The position numbers were made by a program, and so were the translations under genes. DNA of 64,000 nt from Gracilibacillus sp. YIM 98692 (GTDB taxonomy: Bacteria > Bacillota > Bacilli > Bacillales > Amphibacillaceae): assembly GCF_010993965.1 (NCBI RefSeq), contig NZ_WIXM01000008.1, positions 1 to 64,000 of the forward strand, read 5' to 3'. The first letter of the stretch is position 1. Each line of letters opens with the position of its first letter. Positions 9,582-19,021 of the stretch are shown here, in pieces. Under the pieces are notes generated by a model. It had not been told where the DNA came from and searched no databases. It was given only the letters and a program-made list of their open reading frames with translations.

Positions 9582-10913
9582 CTATTGTGTAGATTCCCAA
9601 GCCTTATTCCATGTTTCCGCATACTCTTGTGCAAACTCTGTTAAATCTGATCCGTCATATTTTCCTGCGAGCAGTTCTTGTACCATTCGTCCATTATCAT
9701 CACCTGAAAAACCAGATGGCCAATCGGTAAATTGTATATTTACAGCGCTTTCAAGAACGGCATTTGTTTCATCTTTAATCGGTCCCCAATCAGCGTCTAC
9801 ATCCGTAAAAGAAGGAGGAGATTTAATCGCTTCACTGTATTTCTTCACATTTTCATCTTTCATAAGAAACTCTAAAAACTTTTTCGCTTCTTCAGGATGT
9901 TCTGAGGCTGAAGTGATCGCATATTTAGAATCCTCTGCTGATAATACCACTGGTTTAGAACCTTCTTTTAATGGTGGATATGGACTAAAACCAATTCTGC
10001 CAGCAACTTCAGGGTCTATATCTAGCAATTCTCCCATTACCCACATCCCTTGACTAATCATAGCTGCATTACCAGTCACAAAAGCGTCCTTTTGATTGTC
10101 ATACGATGCAGTTAAAGCATCCTCATTAATCAGTCCTTTATCCTGCAATTCCATTAAGCGTTCGGCAAAAATAGCCATTGGACCTTCAGGATCAGAAAAG
10201 CCTAATTTTTCTTTCTCATTTTCAATAAACGCTTTTCTTGAATCACTAATACCTAATTCTTGTTTTATCTCTCCATGTGCCATAAATTCAACCAAATGTC
10301 CTAAACTCCAAACTTCTTTTCCAGGTAAAAATAATGGTGTCACATCTGGCTTTTCTTCTTTGATAGTTTCTAGATTGCTTACAAATTCATCCCAAGTTTG
10401 AGCCTCTTCTAAACCAAGTTCTGCAAATATTTCTTTATTATAAAAAATACCCGCCATTGTCACATTTGTAGCAACGGAAAAAGTGTTTCCTGTTTTAATA
10501 TCCGTGTTCAATTCTTTTATAGATGGTAGTATTCGATCCCAATAAGACTCGTCTGACAAATCAATATACCTGTCTTGATCCATATAATCTTGCGTAATAA
10601 CCGTTGTGATGTCAGGTACGTCACCTGAAGCAAATTTCACCTTCATTACGTTACTAGCATCGTTGGCATACTCTTGTTCCACCTGAATATTAGGGTTAGC
10701 GCTTTCAAAATCGGCAATAAGTTCATCCATCAAATCAACCGTTTCCACTTTTCCAGTAAATAGTTTCAAGCTAACATCTTCTTGATTTTCTACATCCTCG
10801 CCGCCCTCTGAATCATTATCAGATGTTGAATTAGTGCTGTTTCCTTCTGAACAACCTACAATGCCAAAGAATAGCAAACTGATAAATGTCATGTACATCA
10901 TAAATCTTGTCAT
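9582..10913 (-). CDS. Sugar ABC transporter solute-binding lipoprotein
   Basis: This is a 443-residue extracytoplasmic sugar-binding lipoprotein of the SBP type 1 (MalE-like) family. The signal sequence ends in a lipobox, GIVGCSEG, with Cys21 as the lipidated residue, followed by an acidic Ser/Asn/Asp linker. The mature part has the usual SLKLFTGKVETVDLMDELIADFE opening with conserved AAMISQGMWV and SPYPPLKEG segments. The ribosome-binding site is AAAGGAGG. It is the first gene of the import operon and faces away from the sensor kinase gene. The small palindrome TAATCA-ATG-TGATTA (10930-10944) just upstream of the ribosome-binding site could be a regulator site. It probably binds isomaltooligosaccharides or cyclic forms, inferred from the GH66 genes. 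Confidence 0.93.
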   Translation of the reverse strand: MTRFMMYMTFISLLFFGIVGCSEGNSTNSTSDNDSEGGEDVENQEDVSLKLFTGKVETVDLMDELIADFESANPNIQVEQEYANDASNVMKVKFASGDVPDITTVITQDYMDQDRYIDLSDESYWDRILPSIKELNTDIKTGNTFSVATNVTMAGIFYNKEIFAELGLEEAQTWDEFVSNLETIKEEKPDVTPLFLPGKEVWSLGHLVEFMAHGEIKQELGISDSRKAFIENEKEKLGFSDPEGPMAIFAERLMELQDKGLINEDALTASYDNQKDAFVTGNAAMISQGMWVMGELLDIDPEVAGRIGFSPYPPLKEGSKPVVLSAEDSKYAITSASEHPEEAKKFLEFLMKDENVKKYSEAIKSPPSFTDVDADWGPIKDETNAVLESAVNIQFTDWPSGFSGDDNGRMVQELLAGKYDGSDLTEFAQEYAETWNKAWESTQ

Positions 10914-11071
10914 ACTTTTCCTCCTTTAGTAATCAATGTGATTATTACACTTTTAATGTTATCTTAAGTTATCCACTGGGCAAATACCTTAGTTTTTAGA
11001 TGAGGGTTCGATTTTTTGCACTTTGCAACATTACATATTTTTTTACAGCCAAAAGATGTTACTATTGTCAT

Positions 11072-11247
11072 ATAAAGTGAGACTTCCATCAGTGGGGGTT
11101 ATTCGCCCCCACTGGTGGTTAGCGAAACTTATCAGGGTGCTAGCATCCGTTATCCCCCACTTCTACTTCTTTCATTATTCTAAGTTTTCAAGTGGGGCTT
11201 ACGGACGGTTGTTCACCGTGATAAAGTGAGTCTTCCATCAGTGGGGG
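11072..11247. repeat. Structured noncoding element bounded by 27-bp direct repeats
   Basis: The 27-bp sequence at 11072-11098 recurs at 11221-11247 with one difference. Inside, CAGTGGGGG (11090-11098) pairs with CCCCCACTG (11106-11114), and CCCCACTT (11155-11162) pairs with AAGTGGGG (11190-11197). The element occupies the 368-bp gap between the binding-protein gene and the divergent kinase gene. It has no plausible reading frame. It could be a MITE, a remnant of an IS200/IS605-type end, or a structured leader RNA. This is not settled by the sequence. Confidence 0.6.
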
Positions 11248-11281
11248 GTCTTCTTACACTCATAAAGAGAGGAGTGTCTTA

Positions 11282-13078
11282 TTGAAGAAGTACAGAGATT
11301 GGAGTATTCAATTAAAATTATTAACCATCACCGCTCTTCTCTTGTTAGGTTCTGTTTCTGTGGTATCTATCCTTTCCTATTTTCAATACACCAAAGACTT
11401 TGAGGAGCAATCAGCTGATAAAGTACAACAAATTATTGAGCAATTTTCATTTAATGTCGATTCATATCTGAACGAACTTTTTCGACTATCACATGCACCC
11501 TATTTTAATGAGAATATGATGAAGGCTTTAGAACAAGACAGTGAATTATCAGCGCTACAACAATTACAAAAAAGGCGAACGATTGAAGATTATTTAGCAG
11601 AAATGATGATTACTCCGAGAAAAGATATATTACAAGTATTTATCCTTTCAGGGACAGAAATATATTCAAGTCAACGATATCGATCTAGTATTGATAGTAC
11701 TGTCAATCCTAATCAATATCGTTGGTATCAAGAAGCATTATCCACACAAAAACCTATATTTGTATCTACCCATGAGGAGCAGTTGGTCAATAACCCAAAA
11801 ACCAAAGTATTTTCCATTGTCAAACAATTACGCAGTATAAATAATACGATGGAAACCCTTGGTGTCATTAAAGTGGATGCTAATTATAGAGGCATTCAAC
11901 AAATGGTAGATAAAATAGATATGGGTACTGAGGGCGGAATTTTTATCATCGATCAGAACCAAAACATTGTATTTTCAAATATGAAACAACCAGAAGTCCC
12001 CTTTGCCGAAGCAATACAACATACTGACGAAGAGTATATCACTTATAATATGGAGGAAGAATCATTTCTTATTAATTCCACCACATTATCTCGTTCTGAT
12101 TGGACGATTGTGGCGGTCAATTCTGTTCAAGAATTAAATAAAAATGCTGCACAGACTCGAAATGTAGCTTTCCTATTAGCATTAGTTTCTGCACTTTTAG
12201 CGCTAATCATTTTATTTTTCTTTGTTCGAACATTTTTGAAACCGCTTTTTGAGATTGTTCGTTTAATGCGAAAAATTAATCAAGGGAACCTTTCTGTTCA
12301 GTTTCCGACAAACAGAAATGATGAAATCGGATATTTAGGATCTTCTTTTAACGAAATGGTAAGTGAAATAAAAAATATGTTAGAAGAAAATACGAAACTA
12401 GTAAAGGAAGTCTATGAAGCTAAGTATTTGCAGAAAGAAGCTCAAATGAATGTATTATCAAATCAAATTAAGCCACATTTCATCTTAAATACACTGAATA
12501 TGATAAGTATACTCATTCAAAGTGGAGAGCAAGAAAAAGGAATAGAACACATCAATCAACTGAGTAAAATCTTGCAAAATATTACATTATGGGAAACTGA
12601 AATCCCGCTAGAACGTGAATTGGATTTATTATATGCTTACCTTAATATCCAATCCAGTCGTTTTGAAGGAAAGTTAGATTATGAAATAGATATCGATCCA
12701 AAATGGATGAACTATAAAATCCCAGCTTTATTATTTCAACCTATTGTTGAAAATGCGGTTATTCACGGCTCTGAAAATCAAAGAGAAAAAACAACTATAT
12801 ATATGTACAGTGAAGAAAACGAAAAGGAAATACAATTTTTTATTAAAGATGATGGAAAAGGGATGAAGAACGAAGAATTAAACGCATTCCGAAAACAGCT
12901 ACCGGAATCTACAAATAGGGATGAAACTGCACATTGGGAAGGAAAAGGATTAGGAATTGGTATGTTGAATGTTCATCGCAGAATCAAAATGAAGTACGGA
13001 AATGCTTATGGGCTTTCTATGGATAGTGAACCAGGTAAAGGGATGAGTGTCTGTATTCATCTGCCAAAGCGTTTTTAA
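11282..13078 (+). CDS. YesM-type sensor histidine kinase
   Basis: This is a 598-residue membrane sensor kinase. A membrane helix lies at about 12-33, an extracytoplasmic Cache-like sensing domain at about 35-290, a second helix at about 297-318 and HAMP at about 320-370. The His_kinase region carries the phosphorylation site in IKPHFILNTLN, and the HATPase domain has ENAVIHG and DDGKGM. The start is a TTG with GAGAGGAG 7-10 bases upstream. Part of that ribosome-binding site lies in a small hairpin, ACACTC (11256-11261) with GAGTGT (11272-11277), which may limit translation. It is divergent from the sugar importer operon and 12 bp before its response regulator. This arrangement is typical of oligosaccharide-sensing systems that switch on the adjacent transporter. 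Confidence 0.93.
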   Translation: MKKYRDWSIQLKLLTITALLLLGSVSVVSILSYFQYTKDFEEQSADKVQQIIEQFSFNVDSYLNELFRLSHAPYFNENMMKALEQDSELSALQQLQKRRTIEDYLAEMMITPRKDILQVFILSGTEIYSSQRYRSSIDSTVNPNQYRWYQEALSTQKPIFVSTHEEQLVNNPKTKVFSIVKQLRSINNTMETLGVIKVDANYRGIQQMVDKIDMGTEGGIFIIDQNQNIVFSNMKQPEVPFAEAIQHTDEEYITYNMEEESFLINSTTLSRSDWTIVAVNSVQELNKNAAQTRNVAFLLALVSALLALIILFFFVRTFLKPLFEIVRLMRKINQGNLSVQFPTNRNDEIGYLGSSFNEMVSEIKNMLEENTKLVKEVYEAKYLQKEAQMNVLSNQIKPHFILNTLNMISILIQSGEQEKGIEHINQLSKILQNITLWETEIPLERELDLLYAYLNIQSSRFEGKLDYEIDIDPKWMNYKIPALLFQPIVENAVIHGSENQREKTTIYMYSEENEKEIQFFIKDDGKGMKNEELNAFRKQLPESTNRDETAHWEGKGLGIGMLNVHRRIKMKYGNAYGLSMDSEPGKGMSVCIHLPKRF

Positions 13079-13090
13079 GAGGGGAAGGAT

Positions 13091-14689
13091 ATGATGTATA
13101 AAGTTATGGTCGTTGATGATGAAAAACTAACAAGAGACTTTCTAAAAATAAAAATTCCTGAATTACATCCTGATTGGGAAGTCACAGCACTTGCAGAAGA
13201 CGGCAAAGTGGCCTGTGAAAAATATGAGAATATACATTTTGATTTGATATTAACGGATATCAAAATGCCTACTATGGATGGATTGGAGTTGTGCCGTGTA
13301 GTAAAAGAGAAGAACCCCAATCAAAAAATAATGATCTTATCAGGATATAATGAATTTCATCTAGCCCAAGAAGCGATTGCATATGGTGTGAAAGAGTATT
13401 TGTTAAAACCACTTATTATGGAAGAGCTGTTTTCAGCAATAGATAAAATTACTAGGGAATTGATAAGTGAAAGAGATCAAGCTTCGGAATATAAAACGAT
13501 ACAACTATTATCAGAAGATTCAAAGCAGCACATCATTCGGACCTACCTGAAAGCAATCATTACCGGGAACCATTTAGAATTAAATGCATTAGAGCCAGTG
13601 GTTTCAAAATGGAAAGTCAATCTAATGGCAAATACAGGTGTTATTATGATTATGTCCCTAGATGGAGAACACATTTTGGATCAAAACGTTCCATATAAAG
13701 ATATTCCAATCTATCATTATATCTTAAATAGAATAGCTAAAGAAACAGTGGAAGATCAAAACATGGGGAAAATTGCAGCAGATGAATTTCATCGAACGAT
13801 TATCCTTTTAACAGGAGAAGAAAGGCAACTAGAAGATCTTATATCACATATTCATGTTACTGTTTCCAATGCATTGCAAAAATATACAAACCTTACCATG
13901 ACAAGTTCTGTGGGACGACGTGTCACTGATATTTTACAACTGCAGTCATCTTATAATTTAGCTAAAACCGCTTGGTTAAGCAAATTGAAAGATGGTGGTG
14001 ATAATCTTTACTTATATGATGAACACGAAGTTGATCTACAGCTATTCAGTGATGTATTAAATCAAAACATCAATGATATTATTTCTGGTTATTTAAACAA
14101 TAATGAAAGGATTTATGCTACGGCATGCAAAGAATATATAGATTTAATGAGTGATACTAGTAAACTTTCTGTATACCGATACGGCTATTATCTTATTAAA
14201 AAGATAGTCTCATTAGATAATACTTATGAAAAATTTGAGGACCAAGCATTAAAAAGGCTTAAGATTCCAGATTCGCAAAAAACTTTAACAAAAGAGGAAA
14301 TTATTGACTTATTTCAATCGATTATAAAATTATTTATGGTCTCACCTTCAACTAAAGATACTCAGCAGGATATTATCTCACAAGCCAAACGATATATATA
14401 TACTCATTATGGTGAGCCGCTTAGCCTATCACTTCTTGCTGATGAAGTTGGTGTAACTTCTAGTTACTTAAGTAATAGCTTTCACAAAAATGCAGGGGAA
14501 TCTTATATAAAATTTCTAACTCGTGTTCGAATGGAACAAGCAGCAAAGTTTCTTAAAATATATCCTCATGCCAAAATTTATGACATCGCTGAGAAAGTTG
14601 GATACACTAGTGTTAAACATTTCTCACAAATATTTAAGCAATATTACCATATGCCACCTGGTAAATTTCAACAAAAGAAATCAAATTAG
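13091..14689 (+). CDS. YesN-type response regulator with AraC DNA-binding domain
   Basis: This is a 532-residue cytoplasmic regulator. The receiver domain is at about 1-125, with acidic pair Asp9/Asp10, phospho-acceptor Asp56 (LILTDIKMP) and the lysine of YLLKPL. A central region of about 280 residues without a clear motif follows, then a two-helix-turn-helix AraC domain (about 435-530, ending MPPGKFQQKK). It is co-transcribed with the kinase gene. The expected target is the divergent promoter of the GH66/importer operon. The ribosome-binding site GAGGGGAAGG precedes two consecutive ATG codons (13091 and 13094); either could be used. Confidence 0.93.
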   Translation: MMYKVMVVDDEKLTRDFLKIKIPELHPDWEVTALAEDGKVACEKYENIHFDLILTDIKMPTMDGLELCRVVKEKNPNQKIMILSGYNEFHLAQEAIAYGVKEYLLKPLIMEELFSAIDKITRELISERDQASEYKTIQLLSEDSKQHIIRTYLKAIITGNHLELNALEPVVSKWKVNLMANTGVIMIMSLDGEHILDQNVPYKDIPIYHYILNRIAKETVEDQNMGKIAADEFHRTIILLTGEERQLEDLISHIHVTVSNALQKYTNLTMTSSVGRRVTDILQLQSSYNLAKTAWLSKLKDGGDNLYLYDEHEVDLQLFSDVLNQNINDIISGYLNNNERIYATACKEYIDLMSDTSKLSVYRYGYYLIKKIVSLDNTYEKFEDQALKRLKIPDSQKTLTKEEIIDLFQSIIKLFMVSPSTKDTQQDIISQAKRYIYTHYGEPLSLSLLADEVGVTSSYLSNSFHKNAGESYIKFLTRVRMEQAAKFLKIYPHAKIYDIAEKVGYTSVKHFSQIFKQYYHMPPGKFQQKKSN

Positions 14690-14715
14690 TACTTCATTGT
14701 ACTAATTTGATTTCT
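14676..14715. terminator. Bidirectional terminator between response regulator and xylB
   Basis: A perfect 17-bp inverted repeat (14676-14692 with 14699-14715, 6-nt loop) includes the stop codon of the response regulator. It lies 7 bp beyond the end of the convergent xylB gene and serves both genes. Confidence 0.85.
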
Positions 14716-14722
14716 AACTCAA

Positions 14723-16222
14723 CTAGTTTCTAAATGCCATCAATCCTTGATTAATCGATTCTGTTTGATGATAGACTTCCTGATAAAGTCGAAATAAGTT
14801 TTGGTATTTCTCTACATTTTCTGGGATAGGCTCATATGTTTCTGCGTCTTCTAAAATTGTATCCGCCCCTTCTTTTAACGAAGCGTACCACCCAGATCCA
14901 TATGCAGCTAGCATAGCAGCCCCCATACCAGGTCCCTGTTCACTCTTTAATTTTACAATCGTCGCATTAAAAATATCTGCTTGGATTTGCAGCCAATCCG
15001 CATTTTTAGCACCTCCACCGATCGAATACACGGTATCAATGTTTTTGCCATTTTCCCTGAAAATAGCAATGGATTCATGAAGAGAGAACGTAATCCCTTC
15101 TAATACAGCACGTGCAAATTCCTTTATGGTATGTGAGCTGTCCATTCCGATAAAGCTTCCACGTATTTGGGAATCAGCATGCGGAGTTCTTTCCCCCACA
15201 AGATATGGAGTAAATAGCAGTCCATTGGAACCGACCGGAACATCTCCGACTCCTTCTAATAACTCCTGAAAATCTTGATCTTTGGCAAAGGTATCCTTAA
15301 ACCATGACAAGCTGTACCCAGCTGATAAGGTAACCCCCATAGCATAATAGGCATCCTCTTCCCCATGGTTAAAATAGTGCACTTTCCCTTTATAATCTTT
15401 ATCTCCTGTTGACTCATAAGAAAGCACAACACCAGATGTTCCAATACTAGCAAACGTTTTCCCTTCAGATAATATACCAGAACCAATCGCACCACAAGCA
15501 TTATCAGCTCCACCCGCAAATACATCTGTATTAGCAGATAAACCAGTTGCCTCTGCTACACGTTCTGTTATCTTGCCAACATTATCATGAGAGTTTACTA
15601 GTGGAGGACATATTGACACATCTAAGTCCAATAAGTCACAAATCTCGTTACTCCACTCCTTCGCATGAATGTCTAACAAACTAGTACCGGCTGCATCAGA
15701 ATATTCCATATGCAACGCTTCTGTTAAACGATAACGTAAATAGTCTTTTGGTAAAACGAAGGTCTTTGCCTTGGCAAAAAGCTCTGGTTCATTTTCTTTT
15801 ACCCATAAAATTTTAGGTAAGGTAAAACCTTCTAACGCTAGGTTTTTGGTTATCTCAATAAACTTTTCTTTGCCAATTTTTTCATAAATCGTTTGGCATT
15901 GCTTGGTTGTACGGGTATCGTTCCAGAGTATGGCATTGCGCAGGACTTCGTTGTTTTCGTCAAGCAGAACGAGTCCGTGCATTTGTCCGGAAAAACTCAT
16001 GCCCTCAATTTCGGAGACAGATCCGTCAAATTGATCTACTAGATCTTTTAGTCCGGCTATTGTTTGTTCAACCCAGTCTTCTGGTCTTTGTTCGGAATAA
16101 CCTGTTTTTTCTTGGATCAGTGGGTAGTCCTTTGAAATTTCTTCGACTACCTCGCCGGATTTATTAACTAGCAATAGCTTGACAGCACTTGTGCCAAGGT
16201 CGACACCGATTACATAACTCAT
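14723..16222 (-). CDS. xylB: Xylulokinase
   Basis: This is a 499-residue FGGY-family kinase that phosphorylates D-xylulose to xylulose 5-phosphate with ATP. The N-terminal phosphate-binding signature GVDLGTSAVK, the substrate region GQMHGLV, the catalytic aspartate in AGGADNACGAIG and the second FGGY signature around GGGAKNADW are all present. Length is normal for XylB. It is 21 bp downstream of xylA with GAGGGGA before its ATG, so it is translated from the xylA transcript. Regulation should follow the xylA promoter (XylR and CcpA). Confidence 0.97.
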   Translation of the reverse strand: MSYVIGVDLGTSAVKLLLVNKSGEVVEEISKDYPLIQEKTGYSEQRPEDWVEQTIAGLKDLVDQFDGSVSEIEGMSFSGQMHGLVLLDENNEVLRNAILWNDTRTTKQCQTIYEKIGKEKFIEITKNLALEGFTLPKILWVKENEPELFAKAKTFVLPKDYLRYRLTEALHMEYSDAAGTSLLDIHAKEWSNEICDLLDLDVSICPPLVNSHDNVGKITERVAEATGLSANTDVFAGGADNACGAIGSGILSEGKTFASIGTSGVVLSYESTGDKDYKGKVHYFNHGEEDAYYAMGVTLSAGYSLSWFKDTFAKDQDFQELLEGVGDVPVGSNGLLFTPYLVGERTPHADSQIRGSFIGMDSSHTIKEFARAVLEGITFSLHESIAIFRENGKNIDTVYSIGGGAKNADWLQIQADIFNATIVKLKSEQGPGMGAAMLAAYGSGWYASLKEGADTILEDAETYEPIPENVEKYQNLFRLYQEVYHQTESINQGLMAFRN

Positions 16223-16243
16223 AGCATCCCCTCGCTTTTTGTC

Positions 16244-17569
16244 TTATTTTCCTGCATACGCGTTTAACAGGTACTGATTGATCGTTGCTTTAATCAGTTC
16301 TAGGCGGCCTGATTTGTTTTCTACTTCCCCTAAGTTTAGTGCATGTTGTTCTAGTGATTTAAAGTCTGCCTTACCTTCCACGATATCTTTTCCAATACCT
16401 TCTTTAAAGCTTGCATAGCGGTCATCGATGATTTTTTCAAATACTTGGTCTTCTGCTAACTGACTTGCTACTTTATAGCCTACTGCAAAATGGTCCATTC
16501 CGGCAATATGTGCGTGGAATAAATCATTTTGTTCAAATGAACCGCGGCGTACTTTAGCATCAAAGTTTAAACCACCAGATCCTAAACCGCCATTTTTAAT
16601 AATTTCATACATTGCTAGAGTAGTAGAATAGATATCTGCAGGGAATTCATCTGTATCCCATCCTAGTAATGGATCTCCTTGGTTAGCATCCACAGAGCCT
16701 AAAATGCCATTTACACGTGCATAACGTAATTCATGTTCAAATGTATGTCCAGCTAATGTAGCGTGGTTTGCTTCAATGTTTAATTTAAAATGATCTTCTA
16801 AACCATATTTTAGTAAGAATGCATGGGTAGACTGTGCGTCAAAGTCATATTGATGAGTCGTTGGCTCTTTTGGTTTCGGTTCGATTAAGAATTGTGCATC
16901 GAAACCAATTTCTTTTGCATAATCTACTGCCATATGGAAGAAACGGCCAAGGTTATCTTGTTCTAATTTTAAATCCGTGTTTAGCAGTGTTTCATAACCT
17001 TCACGACCGCCCCAGAATACATAATTCTCACCGCCTAGTTCTTTACCAATTTCTAATTGCTTTTTCACTTTTGCTGCAGCATAAGCAAAAGCATCTGCAT
17101 TACTAGAGGAAGCTGCACCGTGAACGAAGCGAGGATTCGTAAAGTTATTCGCTGTGTTCCATAGTAATTTTACATCACTATCTTTTTTATAATTCTTGAT
17201 CATGTCCACGATCGTATCTAAGTTTTGATAGGTTTCTCTTAAAGAATCCCCTTCTGGCGCAATATCTACATCATGGAAACAAAAGTATTTCGCACCGATT
17301 TTTTCAAAAAATTCGAATGCAGCTTCTACTCTTGCTTTCGCACGATCCATGCCGTCGTACTTATCCCAGTTACGAATCGCTGTTCCTACTCCAAATGGAT
17401 CGGATAAGTCTTCTGTGAATGTATGCCAATAAGCCACACCAAATCGTAAAAATTCTTCCATTGTTTTTCCGTTTATTTTTTCTTCTGGATTATAGAATTT
17501 AAATGCCAGTGGATTATTTGATTTAGGTCCTTCAAATTTAATTTTGTCAACGTTTTCAAACCATGTCAT
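16244..17569 (-). CDS. xylA: Xylose isomerase
   Basis: This 441-residue class II xylose isomerase converts D-xylose to D-xylulose. The catalytic His99 is in [12 protein letters not shown], with Asp102. The metal-binding glutamate is in [14 protein letters not shown], and later ligands lie in [17 protein letters not shown] and GSVDANQGD. The N-terminal extension typical of class II is present. The ribosome-binding site is GGAGG, 8 bases before the ATG. A sigma-A promoter, a candidate XylR operator and a cre at codons 4-8 are visible. It is the first gene of xylAB and divergent from xylR, the standard Bacillus arrangement. Confidence 0.98.
   Translation of the reverse strand: MTWFENVDKIKFEGPKSNNPLAFKFYNPEEKINGKTMEEFLRFGVAYWHTFTEDLSDPFGVGTAIRNWDKYDGMDRAKARVEAAFEFFEKIGAKYFCFHDVDIAPEGDSLRETYQNLDTIVDMIKNYKKDSDVKLLWNTANNFTNPRFVHGAASSSNADAFAYAAAKVKKQLEIGKELGGENYVFWGGREGYETLLNTDLKLEQDNLGRFFHMAVDYAKEIGFDAQFLIEPKPKEPTTHQYDFDAQSTHAFLLKYGLEDHFKLNIEANHATLAGHTFEHELRYARVNGILGSVDANQGDPLLGWDTDEFPADIYSTTLAMYEIIKNGGLGSGGLNFDAKVRRGSFEQNDLFHAHIAGMDHFAVGYKVASQLAEDQVFEKIIDDRYASFKEGIGKDIVEGKADFKSLEQHALNLGEVENKSGRLELIKATINQYLLNAYAGK
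17545..17558. promoter_or_regulatory. cre inside the 5' end of xylA
   Basis: The plus strand reads TGTCAACGTTTTCA, matching 13 of 14 positions of TGWAANCGNTNWCA. It covers about codons 4-8 of xylA. A cre within the xylA reading frame is the known arrangement in Bacillus xyl operons, where CcpA acts as a roadblock. Confidence 0.65.
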
Positions 17570-17616
17570 TTGTTTATACCTCCATGCCTGTTCTCTAAAT
17601 TATTGAATCCGTTATC

Positions 17617-17645
17617 ATTATAGCAACTCTCACTAAGTTTGTCTA
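17617..17645 (-). promoter_or_regulatory. Sigma-A promoter of xylAB
   Basis: Read on the minus strand: -35 TAGACA (17640-17645), a 17-bp spacer, and -10 TATAAT (17617-17622) with an extended TGC just before it. It lies about 50 bp upstream of the xylA start codon, and its -35 overlaps the candidate operator. Confidence 0.8.
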
Positions 17646-17660
17646 CCGAATAAACAAAGA
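17634..17660. promoter_or_regulatory. Candidate XylR operator
   Basis: An imperfect dyad, TTTGT (17638-17642) and ACAAA (17654-17658), lies in a TAAGTTTGT / AACAAAG context. It overlaps the -35 of the xylA promoter. The arms resemble the TTAGTTTGTT / AACAAACTAA arms of Bacillus xylO, but the spacing between them is longer (11 nt), so the exact centre is uncertain. Confidence 0.45.
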
Positions 17661-17729
17661 ATATAGAATTATTTTTGTTCTTATGATAAACTATGGTTAA
17701 CTGAATCCGTATACAAATAGAGAGAGTGA

Positions 17730-18920
17730 GTGAATTACGTGAGTCAAACATGGAATCAACACGTTGTCAAAAAAGAAAACAAAGCACTAGTACTAGAAAC
17801 CATTAAGGAGCATTACCCTATTTCAAGAGCAAGTATTGCACAAGTCACTGGCTTAAATAAGGGAACAGTATCCTCACTTGTGAGTGAATTAATAGATGAA
17901 AAATTAATCCATGAGTCAGGCACAGGAAAATCTAGTGGCGGAAGACGGCCAGTTATGTTGTTCTTAAATGAATCAGCTGGTTTTACTATTTCTATTGATC
18001 TAGGTGTCAAAAGCGTTTTAGGTGTTTTAACAGATCTCAAAGGAAATATTAAACAAGAGAAAAGAGTACATTTTGATGACCCGTCATTAGAAGGAGTTTT
18101 AATGATTCTTTATTCTCTCATTGATGAATTACATGATAAAGCTCCTGACTCTGAATATGGAATAGTAGGTATTGGTATCGGTGTACCAGGTGTGGTAACA
18201 AATGATGGGGAAATTTTATTAGCGCCAAACCTTGGCTGGAAAAAAGTAGCTCTACAGCAAATGTTATTCGAGAAGTATCAAGTACCTATTACCGTGGAAA
18301 ATGAAGCAAATGCTGGGGCATATGGGGAAAAAGTCTTCGGTGTTGGGCAAAAATCCAATGAGTTAGTATATGCTAGTATCAGCATTGGGATTGGTGTTGG
18401 TCTAATATTGGACGGAAAGCTGTATAAAGGATTACGAGGATTTTCCGGAGAGCTAGGTCATATGACGATCGAGAAAGATGGTAAACACTGTCGTTGTGGT
18501 AACCAAGGATGCTGGGAATTATATGCTTCTGAGCAAGTCCTTTTAGATAAAGCAGCTCAATTAGGATTGGAACATCAATCGATTAAGGAATTAGTGTCTG
18601 AAGCTGATAACGGTAATGAACAGGTTATTTCTTTATTCGAGGATCTCGGCGATTATATTGGCGTAGGAATTACCAATATTATTCATATTTTTAATCCCGA
18701 ACAAGTCGTGATCGGTAATTCCATCATTGCAGCGTCTGCCTATATCCTCCCTGCCATTGAAAAACGAATAGAAAAAAATACGATCGGCTTTAATAAAGAT
18801 GATGTACAGTTTAATGCAGCTAAATTAAAAGAACATTCAACTGTCATGGGAATAGCTGCTTTTAATGTCGAGAAGTTTTTTCAAACAAGTGTACATAATA
18901 TCCAGTTAGAAGTGAACTAA
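17730..18920 (+). CDS. xylR: XylR, ROK-family xylose repressor
   Basis: This is a 396-residue repressor of xylAB released by xylose. An N-terminal winged helix-turn-helix (about 18-75, ISRASIAQVTGLNKGTVSSL) is followed by a ROK kinase-like sugar-binding domain. It has the ROK signature, including GHMTIEKDGKHCRCGNQGCW, whose cysteines and histidine bind structural zinc. It is divergent from xylA across about 160 bp holding the promoter and operator. The GTG at 17730 is taken as the start; a second GTG at 17739 in the same frame is possible. A terminator follows. Confidence 0.95.
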   Translation: MNYVSQTWNQHVVKKENKALVLETIKEHYPISRASIAQVTGLNKGTVSSLVSELIDEKLIHESGTGKSSGGRRPVMLFLNESAGFTISIDLGVKSVLGVLTDLKGNIKQEKRVHFDDPSLEGVLMILYSLIDELHDKAPDSEYGIVGIGIGVPGVVTNDGEILLAPNLGWKKVALQQMLFEKYQVPITVENEANAGAYGEKVFGVGQKSNELVYASISIGIGVGLILDGKLYKGLRGFSGELGHMTIEKDGKHCRCGNQGCWELYASEQVLLDKAAQLGLEHQSIKELVSEADNGNEQVISLFEDLGDYIGVGITNIIHIFNPEQVVIGNSIIAASAYILPAIEKRIEKNTIGFNKDDVQFNAAKLKEHSTVMGIAAFNVEKFFQTSVHNIQLEVN

Positions 18921-18928
18921 AAAAACAG

Positions 18929-18967
18929 AAAGCTAGTATAGTGGAAAACTCCCTATGCTAGCTTTTT
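18929..18967 (+). terminator. Terminator of xylR
   Basis: A 13-bp stem with one G-U pair (18929-18941 with 18953-18965) is followed by T5. It starts 8 bp after the xylR stop codon. Confidence 0.9.
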
Positions 18968-19021
18968 CTTTATACACCTGTTGCTAATGTTGGGCATATG
19001 TTATACATCGAGGTGATAGAT

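Noticed and set aside
9544-10053. A 169-codon plus-strand frame
   Set aside because: It is antisense to the binding-protein gene, which has a clear lipobox and family match; the antisense frame has no motif.
11023-11229. A 68-codon plus-strand frame before the sensor kinase
   Set aside because: It runs through the direct-repeat and hairpin element and ends at its edge; no ribosome-binding site.
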